The position numbers and the translations under genes are program-made. Below are positions 1 to 6,056 of a DNA stretch of 6,311 nucleotides, one piece after another (the stretch's first letter is position 1; each line of letters begins with the position of its first letter). The stretch spans positions 1-6,311 of the forward strand of contig VGJG01000107.1 of the NCBI GenBank assembly GCA_016867615.1, read 5' to 3'. The notes beneath the pieces were generated by a model. That model had not been told where the DNA came from and searched no databases. It saw only the letters and a program-made list of their open reading frames with translations. The DNA is from Candidatus Aminicenantota bacterium (GTDB lineage: Bacteria; Acidobacteriota; Aminicenantia; Aminicenantales; JAFGAV01).

Positions 1-571
1 TGAGCCCGGCGATGCGAAACAGGAAGTTGGAGAGTATGTTCAAGCCCTCGCGGGTGTGGATGACCTCGGGATGGAACTGGACGCCGTAGAAGCGGCGCTC
101 CCGGTCCTCGAGCGCGGCCAGCCGGGCGTTGGCCGTGCGTCCGGTGACGCGGAAGCCGGGCGGCGCCTCCTCGAGCTTGTCGCCGTGGCTCATCCAGACC
201 TGGCCGCCGTCCTTCACGCCGCGGAGCAGGCCCCGCCGGTCGAGGACGCTCAGCCTGGCGAACCCGTACTCGCGCTTGGCGGAGGGCGCGACTTTGCCCC
301 GGAGCAAGCGCCCCATGAGCTGCAGCCCGTAGCAGATGCCCAGCACGGGCAGGCCGAGGCCGAAGATCTTCGGGTCGGGGAGCGGGGCGCTCTTGGCGTA
401 GACGCTCTGCGGGCCGCCGGAGAGGATGAGGGCGCCGGGCTTATCTTTCTTGATGCGGGCCGGCGGGGTCGAAAAGGGGACGATCTCGGAATACACGCCC
501 AGCTCGCGGACCTTGCGGGCGATGAGCTGGGTGTACTGAGACCCGAAATCAAGGATGAGGACCTTCGGCAT
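1..571 (-). CDS. guaA: GMP synthase, N-terminal glutamine amidotransferase domain (partial)
   Basis: Reading the minus strand from the ATG at 571-569 gives an open frame of 190 residues to the window edge. It begins MPKVLILDFGSQYTQLIAR, the signature start of GMP synthase. GuaA converts XMP, ATP and glutamine to GMP in the cytoplasm; this domain hydrolyses glutamine and channels ammonia to the ATP-pyrophosphatase domain, which lies beyond the left edge. Visible class-I amidotransferase residues are the nucleophile Cys80 (GICYGLQ) and the His167/Glu169 pair (QFHPEV); LSGGPQSVYA is also present. The start is fixed by an in-frame TAA four codons upstream (583-581) and by the conserved motif following at once. 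There is no Shine-Dalgarno sequence before the ATG, which is odd. It is divergent from the apgM operon. Identification is very secure; only the rest of the enzyme is unseen. Confidence 0.97.
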   Translation of the reverse strand, partial: MPKVLILDFGSQYTQLIARKVRELGVYSEIVPFSTPPARIKKDKPGALILSGGPQSVYAKSAPLPDPKIFGLGLPVLGICYGLQLMGRLLRGKVAPSAKREYGFARLSVLDRRGLLRGVKDGGQVWMSHGDKLEEAPPGFRVTGRTANARLAALEDRERRFYGVQFHPEVIHTREGLNILSNFLFRIAGL

Positions 572-577
572 GGACAG

Positions 578-607
578 ATTTTAGCAGACGCCCGGCGGCG
601 AATCAAA
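578..607 (-). promoter_or_regulatory. Candidate start-proximal guaA promoter (would give a leaderless mRNA)
   Basis: On the minus strand a TAAAAT -10-like hexamer (583-578) lies only six bases before the guaA ATG. A poor -35 match, TTTGAT (607-602), lies 18 bases upstream of it. Transcription from here would start at or next to the ATG, which would fit the lack of a ribosome binding site. The -35 box is weak and the TAA inside the hexamer also serves as the in-frame stop, so the hexamer may be coincidental. Confidence 0.3.
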
Positions 608-622
608 CGCCCCGGCCGCCGG
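592..622. repeat. 8-bp inverted repeat in the guaA leader
   Basis: CCGGCGGC (592-599) is the exact reverse complement of GCCGCCGG (615-622), with a 15-base loop. The stem is all G/C and would be stable in RNA. It lies 21 bases upstream of the guaA start codon, between the two candidate guaA promoters. There is no following T-run, so it is not a terminator. It could be a leader hairpin or a protein-binding site, or chance in GC-rich DNA. Confidence 0.35.
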
Positions 623-637
623 CGAACCGCCCGGCCT

Positions 638-666
638 GAAATATTCGACCCAAACCGAACCGTCAA
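638..666 (-). promoter_or_regulatory. Candidate distal guaA promoter
   Basis: On the minus strand TTGACG (666-661, 5 of 6 to the -35 consensus) is followed after exactly 17 bases by TATTTC (643-638, 3 of 6 to the -10 consensus). Use of this site would give a guaA leader of about 60 bases containing the inverted repeat at 592-622. It is an alternative to the start-proximal candidate; the sequence alone does not decide between them. Confidence 0.3.
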
Positions 667-740
667 CGAGGAACATTGTTTTTCATTCAAAACGACGGTT
701 GTCCTCATCAGCTGCTCCTTATCATCCCCGTGGGATTCTC

Positions 741-754
741 AGTAAAATTTGACT
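741..754. promoter_or_regulatory. Near-perfect palindrome over the apgM -35 box (candidate operator)
   Basis: AGTAAAATTTGACT is a 14-bp palindrome in which six of seven base pairs match; only 744/751 fails. Its right half contains the -35 hexamer of the apgM promoter (749-754). A dimeric repressor bound here would block RNA polymerase. It is an AT-rich island in a GC-rich region. No regulator family is recognised from the sequence. Confidence 0.35.
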
Positions 755-777
755 AAGATGCGCCGTTCCTTTATAGT
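749..777 (+). promoter_or_regulatory. Sigma70-type promoter of the apgM operon
   Basis: TTGACT (749-754) and TATAGT (772-777) each match the housekeeping sigma consensus in five of six positions and are separated by the ideal 17 bases. The predicted start is near 783-785, giving a leader of only about 15 bases that includes the GGAGG ribosome binding site (788-792) of apgM. This is the only strong promoter seen in the window and probably drives all four genes downstream. Confidence 0.75.
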
Positions 778-798
778 GAAATTCTTCGGAGGCAGACC

Positions 799-2007
799 AT
801 GAACTGGTTCGGGTTGGCCCGCGAACTGACCGTCGCCGCCGAATCCAAGATCATCCTCCTGGTGATCGACGGCCTCGGCGACCTGCCCCACTACGGCCGG
901 ACGCCGCTCGAGACGGCCCAGAAGCCCCATCTCGACCAGCTCGCCCTGCAGTCGGCCTGCGGCCTGACCGACCCCATTTACCCGGGCATCACCCCCGGAA
1001 GCGGCCCGGCCCATCTGGCCCTTTTCGGTTACGACCCCCTCCAATACCGCCTCGGCCGCGGCATCCTGGAAGCCCTCGGCTCCGACGTATCGGTCGGCAA
1101 GCGGGACCTCGTCGCCAGGGGAAACTTCGCCACGCTCAAGGACAACCTCGTCGTGGACCGCCGCGCCGGCCGGATCAGCACCGAGGAGACGGCCCGCCTG
1201 TGCCTGAAGCTCAACAACTCCCTCCGGGGAATGGCCGGAGCCCGCTTCGAGCTCACCCCCGGCAAAGAGCACCGCTTCGTCTTCAAGGTCGAGGCCGACG
1301 GACTGACCGACCTGCTCGGCGACGCCGACCCCCAGAAGAACCACCTGCCTCCTGTCGGGGTCGTCCCCCTGGCGGCGAGCGAGGTGACGCAGAAGACCGC
1401 CGACCTGGTGAACGCCTACATCAAGAGCGCCAACGACATCCTCAAGGACGAGCCGGCGGCCAACACCATCCTCCTGAGGGGCTTCGCGCGCTTTCCCGAC
1501 ATCCCGCCCCTGGGCGAGATCTACAAGCTCCGTGCGGCGGCCGTGGCCGCCTATCCCATGTACCGCGGACTGGCCAAGCTCGTGGGCATGAACGTCCTGT
1601 CCGTCGGTCCGGAGACCGAAAACCTGATCGAAACTCTGGAGCGCCACTACAAGGAATACGACTTCTTCTACGTTCACTACAAGAAGGCCGACGCGGCCGG
1701 CGAGGACGGCGCCTTCGAGGCCAAGGTGCGGGCCATAGAGGAGATCGACCGCTGCCTGCCCCGAATCGCCGGTCTGCGGCCCGACGTCCTGGCCGTCACC
1801 TCCGACCACTCCACCCCCTGCTCCCTCAAGGGCCATTCCTGGCACCCCAACCCCTTCCTCCTCTCCTCCCGGACGGCTCTCTCCGACCGGGTGACCGTCT
1901 TCACCGAACGGGAATGCAGCCTGGGGATCCTGGGCCGGTTCCCGGCCCTGGAGGTCATGCCCCTTCTCCTGGCCCACGCCGGCCGCCTGAAAAAATTCGG
2001 CGCGTGA
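799..2007 (+). CDS. apgM: 2,3-bisphosphoglycerate-independent phosphoglycerate mutase, archaeal type
   Basis: This 402-residue cytoplasmic enzyme interconverts 3-phosphoglycerate and 2-phosphoglycerate in glycolysis/gluconeogenesis without a 2,3-BPG cofactor. It belongs to the alkaline-phosphatase superfamily and uses two divalent metals. Visible motifs: the metal-binding start VIDGLGD (Asp24); GITPGSGPAHLALFGYDP with the presumed phospho-accepting Ser68; VHYKKADAAGEDG (residues 292-304); and SDHSTPCSLKGHSWHP (from residue 335, with Asp336, His337, His346 and His349). Length is typical of the archaeal-type family (about 400), distinct from the larger (about 510-residue) GpmI enzyme. The ATG at 799 has GGAGG six bases upstream and a strong promoter just before it. 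The stop overlaps the next start by one base (TGATG). The family also contains paralogues once annotated as phosphonopyruvate decarboxylase; the intact motifs favour the mutase. It is probably first in the operon. Confidence 0.93.
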   Translation: MNWFGLARELTVAAESKIILLVIDGLGDLPHYGRTPLETAQKPHLDQLALQSACGLTDPIYPGITPGSGPAHLALFGYDPLQYRLGRGILEALGSDVSVGKRDLVARGNFATLKDNLVVDRRAGRISTEETARLCLKLNNSLRGMAGARFELTPGKEHRFVFKVEADGLTDLLGDADPQKNHLPPVGVVPLAASEVTQKTADLVNAYIKSANDILKDEPAANTILLRGFARFPDIPPLGEIYKLRAAAVAAYPMYRGLAKLVGMNVLSVGPETENLIETLERHYKEYDFFYVHYKKADAAGEDGAFEAKVRAIEEIDRCLPRIAGLRPDVLAVTSDHSTPCSLKGHSWHPNPFLLSSRTALSDRVTVFTERECSLGILGRFPALEVMPLLLAHAGRLKKFGA

Positions 2008-3251
2008 TGAATCGTCCCTCTTTCTCCCGTGAGGCGGGCGTCTTCCTCCTGTCCCTCGCCCTTCTGGCCGGAGCGGCGGGAGGAGGAGGGGGAGGCGCCG
2101 CGCCGGCGCTGGTCGAAGTCTACGCCCTGCGCCATTACACCCACCCGAATTTCACCCGCATCGTCCTCGACCTGGGCGCGCTCCGGGAATACACCTACGG
2201 CGAGCTTCACGCCCCCGACCGGCTGTTCGTAGACATCCTGCAGTCCAAGCTCAACCCCATCCTCCACGGACAGTCCTACGCTCTGGGCGCGGAATACCTG
2301 TCCCAGATCCGCATCGCCCAGCGGGACCGGGGCATCGTCCGGCTGGTGGTCGACCTCGATTTCAACCGGGTCAAGTCCTACCGCGTCTATTACCTGCCCG
2401 ACCCCTTCCGCATCGTCATGGACATCTACCCCGGGCGGCCGGAGAAGGCGGCGGCCGAAAAAGCCCCCGCCGGGGAGCCCGAGGCCAAGCCCGAGCCCAA
2501 GGCCCGTCCGGCCGAGCCCTCGGCCGGCGGCTACAGCCTCGCCCGCCAGCTCGGCCTGGGCATCAAGACGATCGTCCTCGACCCGGGCCACGGAGGAACG
2601 GACCCGGGCTGCGTGGGGAGCGGCGGAGAGAAGGAAAAGGACATCGTCCTCGACCTCTGCCTCAGGCTGCAGAAGCTGCTGGCCGGCATCCAGGGCGTCG
2701 AGGTCGTCCTCACCCGGGAGACGGACATCTTCATCCCCCTGGAGAACCGGACGGTCATCGCCAACCAGAAGCAGTCCGACCTCTTCGTCTCCGTCCATGT
2801 CAACTCCAGCCTCAACCCCCAGCGGACGGGCGTGGAGACCTTCTACCTCAACCTCAGCCTCGACCCGGACGTGGACCAGACCGCCGCCCGGGAGAACGCC
2901 ACCTCGACCAAGTCCATCGGCCAGATGAGGGACATCCTGACCAAGATCGTCCAGAACAGCAAGATCGTCGAATCGCGCGACCTGGCGCACAAGGTCCAGG
3001 GACGCCTGGTGGACGCGCTCTCGGCCTCCTACTCCGAAGTGCGCAACCTGGGAGCCAAGGGCGGACCCTTCTGGGTGCTGATCGGGAGCAACATGCCCTC
3101 GATCCTGGTCGAGGTCTCCCACCTGTCCAACGCCCGGGAGGCGGCGCGGCTCAAGGAGGAGGCCTACCGCCAGAAGATCGCTCAGGGCATCTACGACGGC
3201 CTCGTCGATTACATGCAGTCCCTGGGCAAGGTCCCGGCCGTGAAGAAATAG
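2007..3251 (+). CDS. N-acetylmuramoyl-L-alanine amidase (AMIN + Amidase_3), exported
   Basis: This 414-residue cell-wall hydrolase cleaves the amide bond between MurNAc and the stem peptide, typically during daughter-cell separation. In order: a Sec-type signal peptide (residues 1-32, hydrophobic core GVFLLSLALLAG, then six glycines); an AMIN domain (about 34-145), which in AmiC-type enzymes targets the septum; a Pro/Ala/Glu/Lys linker (about 147-178); and the Amidase_3 zinc domain (about 188-405). Zinc ligands and catalytic residues are in place: His195 (LDPGHGG), Glu210 (EKD), His264 (VSVHVNSS) and Glu369 (VEVSHLSN). No lipobox cysteine is seen, so it is secreted rather than a lipoprotein. 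The start is the ATG at 2007 overlapping the apgM stop; the same frame is open far upstream, but that part is the apgM shadow. There is no good ribosome binding site, so translation is probably coupled to apgM. It resembles AmiC/AmiB; a specific symbol is not assigned. Confidence 0.93.
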   Translation: MNRPSFSREAGVFLLSLALLAGAAGGGGGGAAPALVEVYALRHYTHPNFTRIVLDLGALREYTYGELHAPDRLFVDILQSKLNPILHGQSYALGAEYLSQIRIAQRDRGIVRLVVDLDFNRVKSYRVYYLPDPFRIVMDIYPGRPEKAAAEKAPAGEPEAKPEPKARPAEPSAGGYSLARQLGLGIKTIVLDPGHGGTDPGCVGSGGEKEKDIVLDLCLRLQKLLAGIQGVEVVLTRETDIFIPLENRTVIANQKQSDLFVSVHVNSSLNPQRTGVETFYLNLSLDPDVDQTAARENATSTKSIGQMRDILTKIVQNSKIVESRDLAHKVQGRLVDALSASYSEVRNLGAKGGPFWVLIGSNMPSILVEVSHLSNAREAARLKEEAYRQKIAQGIYDGLVDYMQSLGKVPAVKK

Positions 3252-3272
3252 AGAACGAAAGGAACGAACACC

Positions 3273-4169
3273 ATGAGAAGAAGAGACTTCATGCGCGATG
3301 TCGCCCTGGGCGGCCTGGCATTCGGCGCCGCCGGACGGGCCGCTTTCGCCCTCCAGACGGCGGCCAAGCCGCCCGACCTGTCCTGGGTCGAGGGGGAATC
3401 CCCGGAGGCCCTCACCCGGTCGGCCGTCGCCGCACTGGGAGGGATGAAGAACTTCGTCGGCCGGGGAGACGTCGTGTGCGTCAAACCCAACATCGGCTGG
3501 GACCGGACGCCGGAACTGGCGGCCTGCACCAACCCCGAGGTGGTCAAGGCGCTGGTCGAGATGTGCCGGGAGGCCGGGGCCAAGGAGGTCATAGTCACCG
3601 ACCACTCCACCAACCAGGCCGCCCGCACCTTCCTCCGCTCGGGCATCCAGGACGCCGCCAAGGCGGCCGGCGCCCGGGTGCTCCTGCCGAGCGCGTTCCG
3701 CATGAAGAAGATGAGCCTCGGCGGCGAGTGGTTCAAGGAGTGGGAGGTCTTCCTGGACGTTTACGAGGCGGACAAGATCATCAACGTGCCCATCGCCAAG
3801 CACCACAGCCTGTCGCGGGTGACGCTGGGCATGAAGAACTGGCTGGGCGCGATCGGCGGAGCGCGCAACCAGCTCCACCAGCGCCTGGACGAGGCCAAAA
3901 TCGACCTCTCCCGCTTCTTCAAGCCCGTCCTGACCGTGCTCGACGCCTACCGCATCCTCGTCCGCAACGGGCCCCAGGGCGGACGCCCCTCGGACACCGA
4001 GCTGCGGAAGACCATGATCGCCGGGCGCGACTACGTGGCCGTGGACGCCGCCGGGGCGACGCTCTTCGGCATCAAGCCCGAGGAGCTGCCGTTCCTCAAA
4101 ATGGCCGCGGAGCGCAAGCTCGGACGTCTCGACTGGGAGAAGCTGAGAATTGAAAAAAGAAAAGTCTAG
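3273..4169 (+). CDS. DUF362 family protein with Tat signal peptide
   Basis: This 298-residue protein has a DUF362 domain (about residues 44-270) whose biochemical role is not established. The start carries a twin-arginine signal: RRRDFM followed by DVALGGLAFGAA, with a likely signal-peptidase site after AFA (residue 26). Tat export implies folding, possibly with a cofactor, before leaving the cytoplasm. DUF362 hallmarks include VVCVKPNIGW (67-76), CTNPEVVKALVEMCREAGA (85-103), VTDHSTNQ (108-115), NVPIAKHHSLSRVTLGMKNW (171-190) and GRDYVAVDAAGATLFG (251-266). Only three cysteines are present (69, 85, 98), so it lacks the ferredoxin-type cluster motif found in some relatives; the next gene supplies ferredoxin domains instead. 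The ATG at 3273 has AAAGGA nine bases upstream, 21 bases after the amidase stop. Its 3' end overlaps the next gene by 20 bases. The family call is strong and the function unknown; an exported partner of the membrane iron-sulfur protein is my inference. Confidence 0.88.
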   Translation: MRRRDFMRDVALGGLAFGAAGRAAFALQTAAKPPDLSWVEGESPEALTRSAVAALGGMKNFVGRGDVVCVKPNIGWDRTPELAACTNPEVVKALVEMCREAGAKEVIVTDHSTNQAARTFLRSGIQDAAKAAGARVLLPSAFRMKKMSLGGEWFKEWEVFLDVYEADKIINVPIAKHHSLSRVTLGMKNWLGAIGGARNQLHQRLDEAKIDLSRFFKPVLTVLDAYRILVRNGPQGGRPSDTELRKTMIAGRDYVAVDAAGATLFGIKPEELPFLKMAAERKLGRLDWEKLRIEKRKV

Positions 4170-5721
4170 GAAATACAGGATCCTCCAGGCGCTGCGCATC
4201 CTGAGCCAGTGGGCTTTCTTCGCCCTGTTCCTGTATCTCTTCACCCGGACCCGTTTCACCGGGTCGGACGTGATCGGCCCCGTGGAGCGGTTCTTCCATT
4301 TCGACCCCCTCCTGGCCCTCACGGCCACGGTCGCCGGGCGGGCCCTGTTCGCCGCCTTCGCCTGGGCCGGAGCGACCGTCCTCCTGACCCTCGTCCTGGG
4401 GCGCGTCGTCTGCGGCTGGGTCTGCCCCCTGGGGGGCGTCCATCAGTTCTTCTCCTTCCTCTTCAAGAAAGCGCGGCTCCACAAGCCCCGGGACGTTTCG
4501 GCCGGGCCGTTGAAGTGGAAATACTTCATCCTCCTCTTCGTCCTGGCCGGCGCGCTCCTGGGCTTGAACCTGGCGGGCTACCTCGACCCCCTGTCGTTCC
4601 TCTACCGCTCGTTCGCCACGGCCGTCTTCCCCGCCCTGGGCCACGCGGCGACGGGCTTGATCAAGCTTCTCTACGCCCTCGGGGTCGACGGCCCGGCGGG
4701 AACGCTCGGACAATTCTTAGAAACTTTGACCCTCAACCCCGTCTACCTTCAGGGATTTTTCATCGGCCTCCTCTTCCTGGCCGCGGTCGGACTCAACCTC
4801 CTGCGGGAGCGGTTCTGGTGCCGCGTCCTCTGCCCGGCCGGCGCGCTCCTCGGGCTCCTGTCCCTGGGCAACGTCTTCAAGCTGAAGATCGACAAGACCA
4901 AGTGCATCGACTGCAAGCTCTGCAGCCTGCAGTGCCAGACCCAGGCCGCGCCCTACCCGGAAGAGGACTGGAAGCGGGCCGAGTGCGTGTACTGCTTCAC
5001 CTGCGGCGCCGTGTGTCCGACGGCGGCCGTCGGCTTCCCGACGCGGGACGTTCCCCGCAAGGAAAAGCGCGTCAGCCTCGACCGCCGCAAGATCCTCTGG
5101 ACGCCGATCGCCGCCCTGGCCGCCCTGCCCTTCTTCCGCATCAACCCCGCCGGGCGTCGCGCCGCCTCCTCGCTCATCCGGCCTCCCGGCGCCCTGCCCG
5201 AGCCCGCCTTCCTGTCCCGGTGCGTCAAGTGCGGGGAGTGCATGAAGGCCTGCCCGACGGGCGGACTTCAGCCCGTGCTGGGCGAGGCCGGTCCGGAGGG
5301 GCTGTGGACGCCCCGGCTCGTGCCGCGCATCGGCTACTGCGAATACTACTGCTCGCTCTGCTCGCAGGTCTGCCCCACGGGAGCCATCAAGGAGCTCGGC
5401 GTGGAGGAGAAGCTCGCGGTCAAGATCGGCACGGCCTGGGTCGACAAGAACCGCTGCCTGCCCTACGCCCTGGGCAAGCCCTGCATCGTCTGCGAGGAGC
5501 ACTGCCCCACCTCGCCCAAGGCCATCAAGCTCGTGGACCATCCCGTGCTCCTGCCCGACGGAACGGTCTCGGTGCAGAGGGCGCCCTTCGTGGACACGGC
5601 CCTGTGCATCGGCTGCGGCATCTGCGAGAACAAATGCCCCGTCATGGACCAGCCGGCGATTTACGTCACGAGCATCGGCGAGCACCGCTCCGAAACGAAC
5701 CGCCTCCTCCTCGATCTGTAG
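4150..5721 (+). CDS. Membrane polyferredoxin: NapH-like domain fused to NapG/MauM-like ferredoxin domain
   Basis: This 523-residue predicted electron-transfer protein has two parts. The NapH-like half has hydrophobic helices at about 17-33, 62-87, 125-144 and 198-217, with CX3CP motifs at 88-93 (CGWVCP) and 224-229 (CRVLCP). Two four-cysteine [4Fe-4S] motifs follow: 252/255/258/262 and 279/282/285/289. After a basic stretch (RKEKRVSLDRRKIL, Arg312-Arg313) comes a short hydrophobic segment (about 316-329), then RPPGALPE (344-351), typical of NapG/MauM. Four more motifs follow: 358/361/364/368, 397/401/404/408, 436/445/448/452 and 486/489/492/496. NapH takes electrons from quinol in the membrane and NapG carries them in the periplasm; here both are one chain. 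The start is TTG at 4150, inside the DUF362 gene, with GGAG ten bases upstream; no ATG nearby would keep the first helix. The terminal acceptor is unknown. Confidence 0.88.
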   Translation: MKKEKSRKYRILQALRILSQWAFFALFLYLFTRTRFTGSDVIGPVERFFHFDPLLALTATVAGRALFAAFAWAGATVLLTLVLGRVVCGWVCPLGGVHQFFSFLFKKARLHKPRDVSAGPLKWKYFILLFVLAGALLGLNLAGYLDPLSFLYRSFATAVFPALGHAATGLIKLLYALGVDGPAGTLGQFLETLTLNPVYLQGFFIGLLFLAAVGLNLLRERFWCRVLCPAGALLGLLSLGNVFKLKIDKTKCIDCKLCSLQCQTQAAPYPEEDWKRAECVYCFTCGAVCPTAAVGFPTRDVPRKEKRVSLDRRKILWTPIAALAALPFFRINPAGRRAASSLIRPPGALPEPAFLSRCVKCGECMKACPTGGLQPVLGEAGPEGLWTPRLVPRIGYCEYYCSLCSQVCPTGAIKELGVEEKLAVKIGTAWVDKNRCLPYALGKPCIVCEEHCPTSPKAIKLVDHPVLLPDGTVSVQRAPFVDTALCIGCGICENKCPVMDQPAIYVTSIGEHRSETNRLLLDL

Positions 5722-5723
5722 AG

Positions 5724-6056
5724 TTGAAATTGATTATCATTTCCGCCCTCGTCGCCACGCCCCGGGGCCTGGTGGTCGTCACCGGCTGCTCCCACCCGGG
5801 CATCGTGAACATCCTCCGCCGAGCGAGGGAGATCAGCGGCAAGCCCCTTCATCTCGTTTTCGGCGGCTTCCACCTCAGGGACAAGACGGACGCCGAGATG
5901 CGGGACATCATCGCCGCATTCAAAGAGATGAAGGTCGAATCCTGCGGCGCCACCCACTGCACGGGCGATAAGCCCATCGCCGCGTTCCGAGAGGCCTTCG
6001 GCAAGAATTTTGTTCCCCTGGGCACGGGGAAAATAATCGAAGTCGAGGAGTTCTAA
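5724..6056 (+). pseudogene. C-terminal remnant of a metallo-beta-lactamase-fold hydrolase
   Basis: From the TTG at 5724 an open frame of 110 residues runs to TAA. It contains ALVATPRGLVVVTGCSHPGI, then VFGGFHL, ATHCTGDKPI and a GTGKIIEV end. This is the carboxy-terminal third of MBL-fold proteins annotated as similar to dihydropterin-ribofuranosyl-aminobenzene phosphate synthase. Late conserved histidines remain (His24, His50, His78 from the TTG). The front half with the HxHxDH metal motif is absent: upstream in this frame there is only out-of-frame polyferredoxin sequence. Recognisable homology starts about eight codons in; the leading LKLIII residues are probably not native. There is no ATG and no convincing ribosome binding site, and the TTG lies two bases after the previous stop. 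It is best read as a 5'-deleted gene. Reinitiation could still produce a small protein, and an assembly join is also possible. Confidence 0.75.

Noticed and set aside
56..745. 229-residue plus-strand frame over guaA
   Set aside because: It is the reverse of the well-supported GuaA amidotransferase domain and has no motif of its own.
739..1977. 412-residue open frame on the minus strand opposite apgM
   Set aside because: It is the antisense of a secure apgM gene; the product is Gly/Val/Glu/Asp-rich with no recognisable motif, as expected from the antisense of a GC-rich gene with strong codon bias.
1200..2006. Upstream extension of the amidase frame
   Set aside because: It is the shadow of apgM in another frame; the signal peptide right after the ATG at 2007 marks the true start.
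2454..2527. Repetitive DNA in the amidase gene
   Set aside because: It is the Pro/Ala/Glu/Lys linker between the AMIN and Amidase_3 domains, a common low-complexity spacer and not a mobile or tandem repeat element.
1677..4328. 883-residue open frame on the minus strand across four genes
   Set aside because: Its length looks impressive, but it runs opposite parts of apgM, the amidase, the DUF362 gene and the polyferredoxin, all with clear family motifs. The translation is low-complexity and has no family signature.
4717..5685. 322-residue minus-strand frame opposite the polyferredoxin
   Set aside because: The sense strand carries six regularly spaced four-cysteine motifs; the antisense product is Ala/Gly/Arg-rich without family features.
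4209..5723. Long plus-strand frame leading into the hydrolase remnant
   Set aside because: Upstream of 5724 it is the out-of-frame shadow of the polyferredoxin (Arg/Pro/Gly-rich); only the tail has real homology, so it is not a long fusion.
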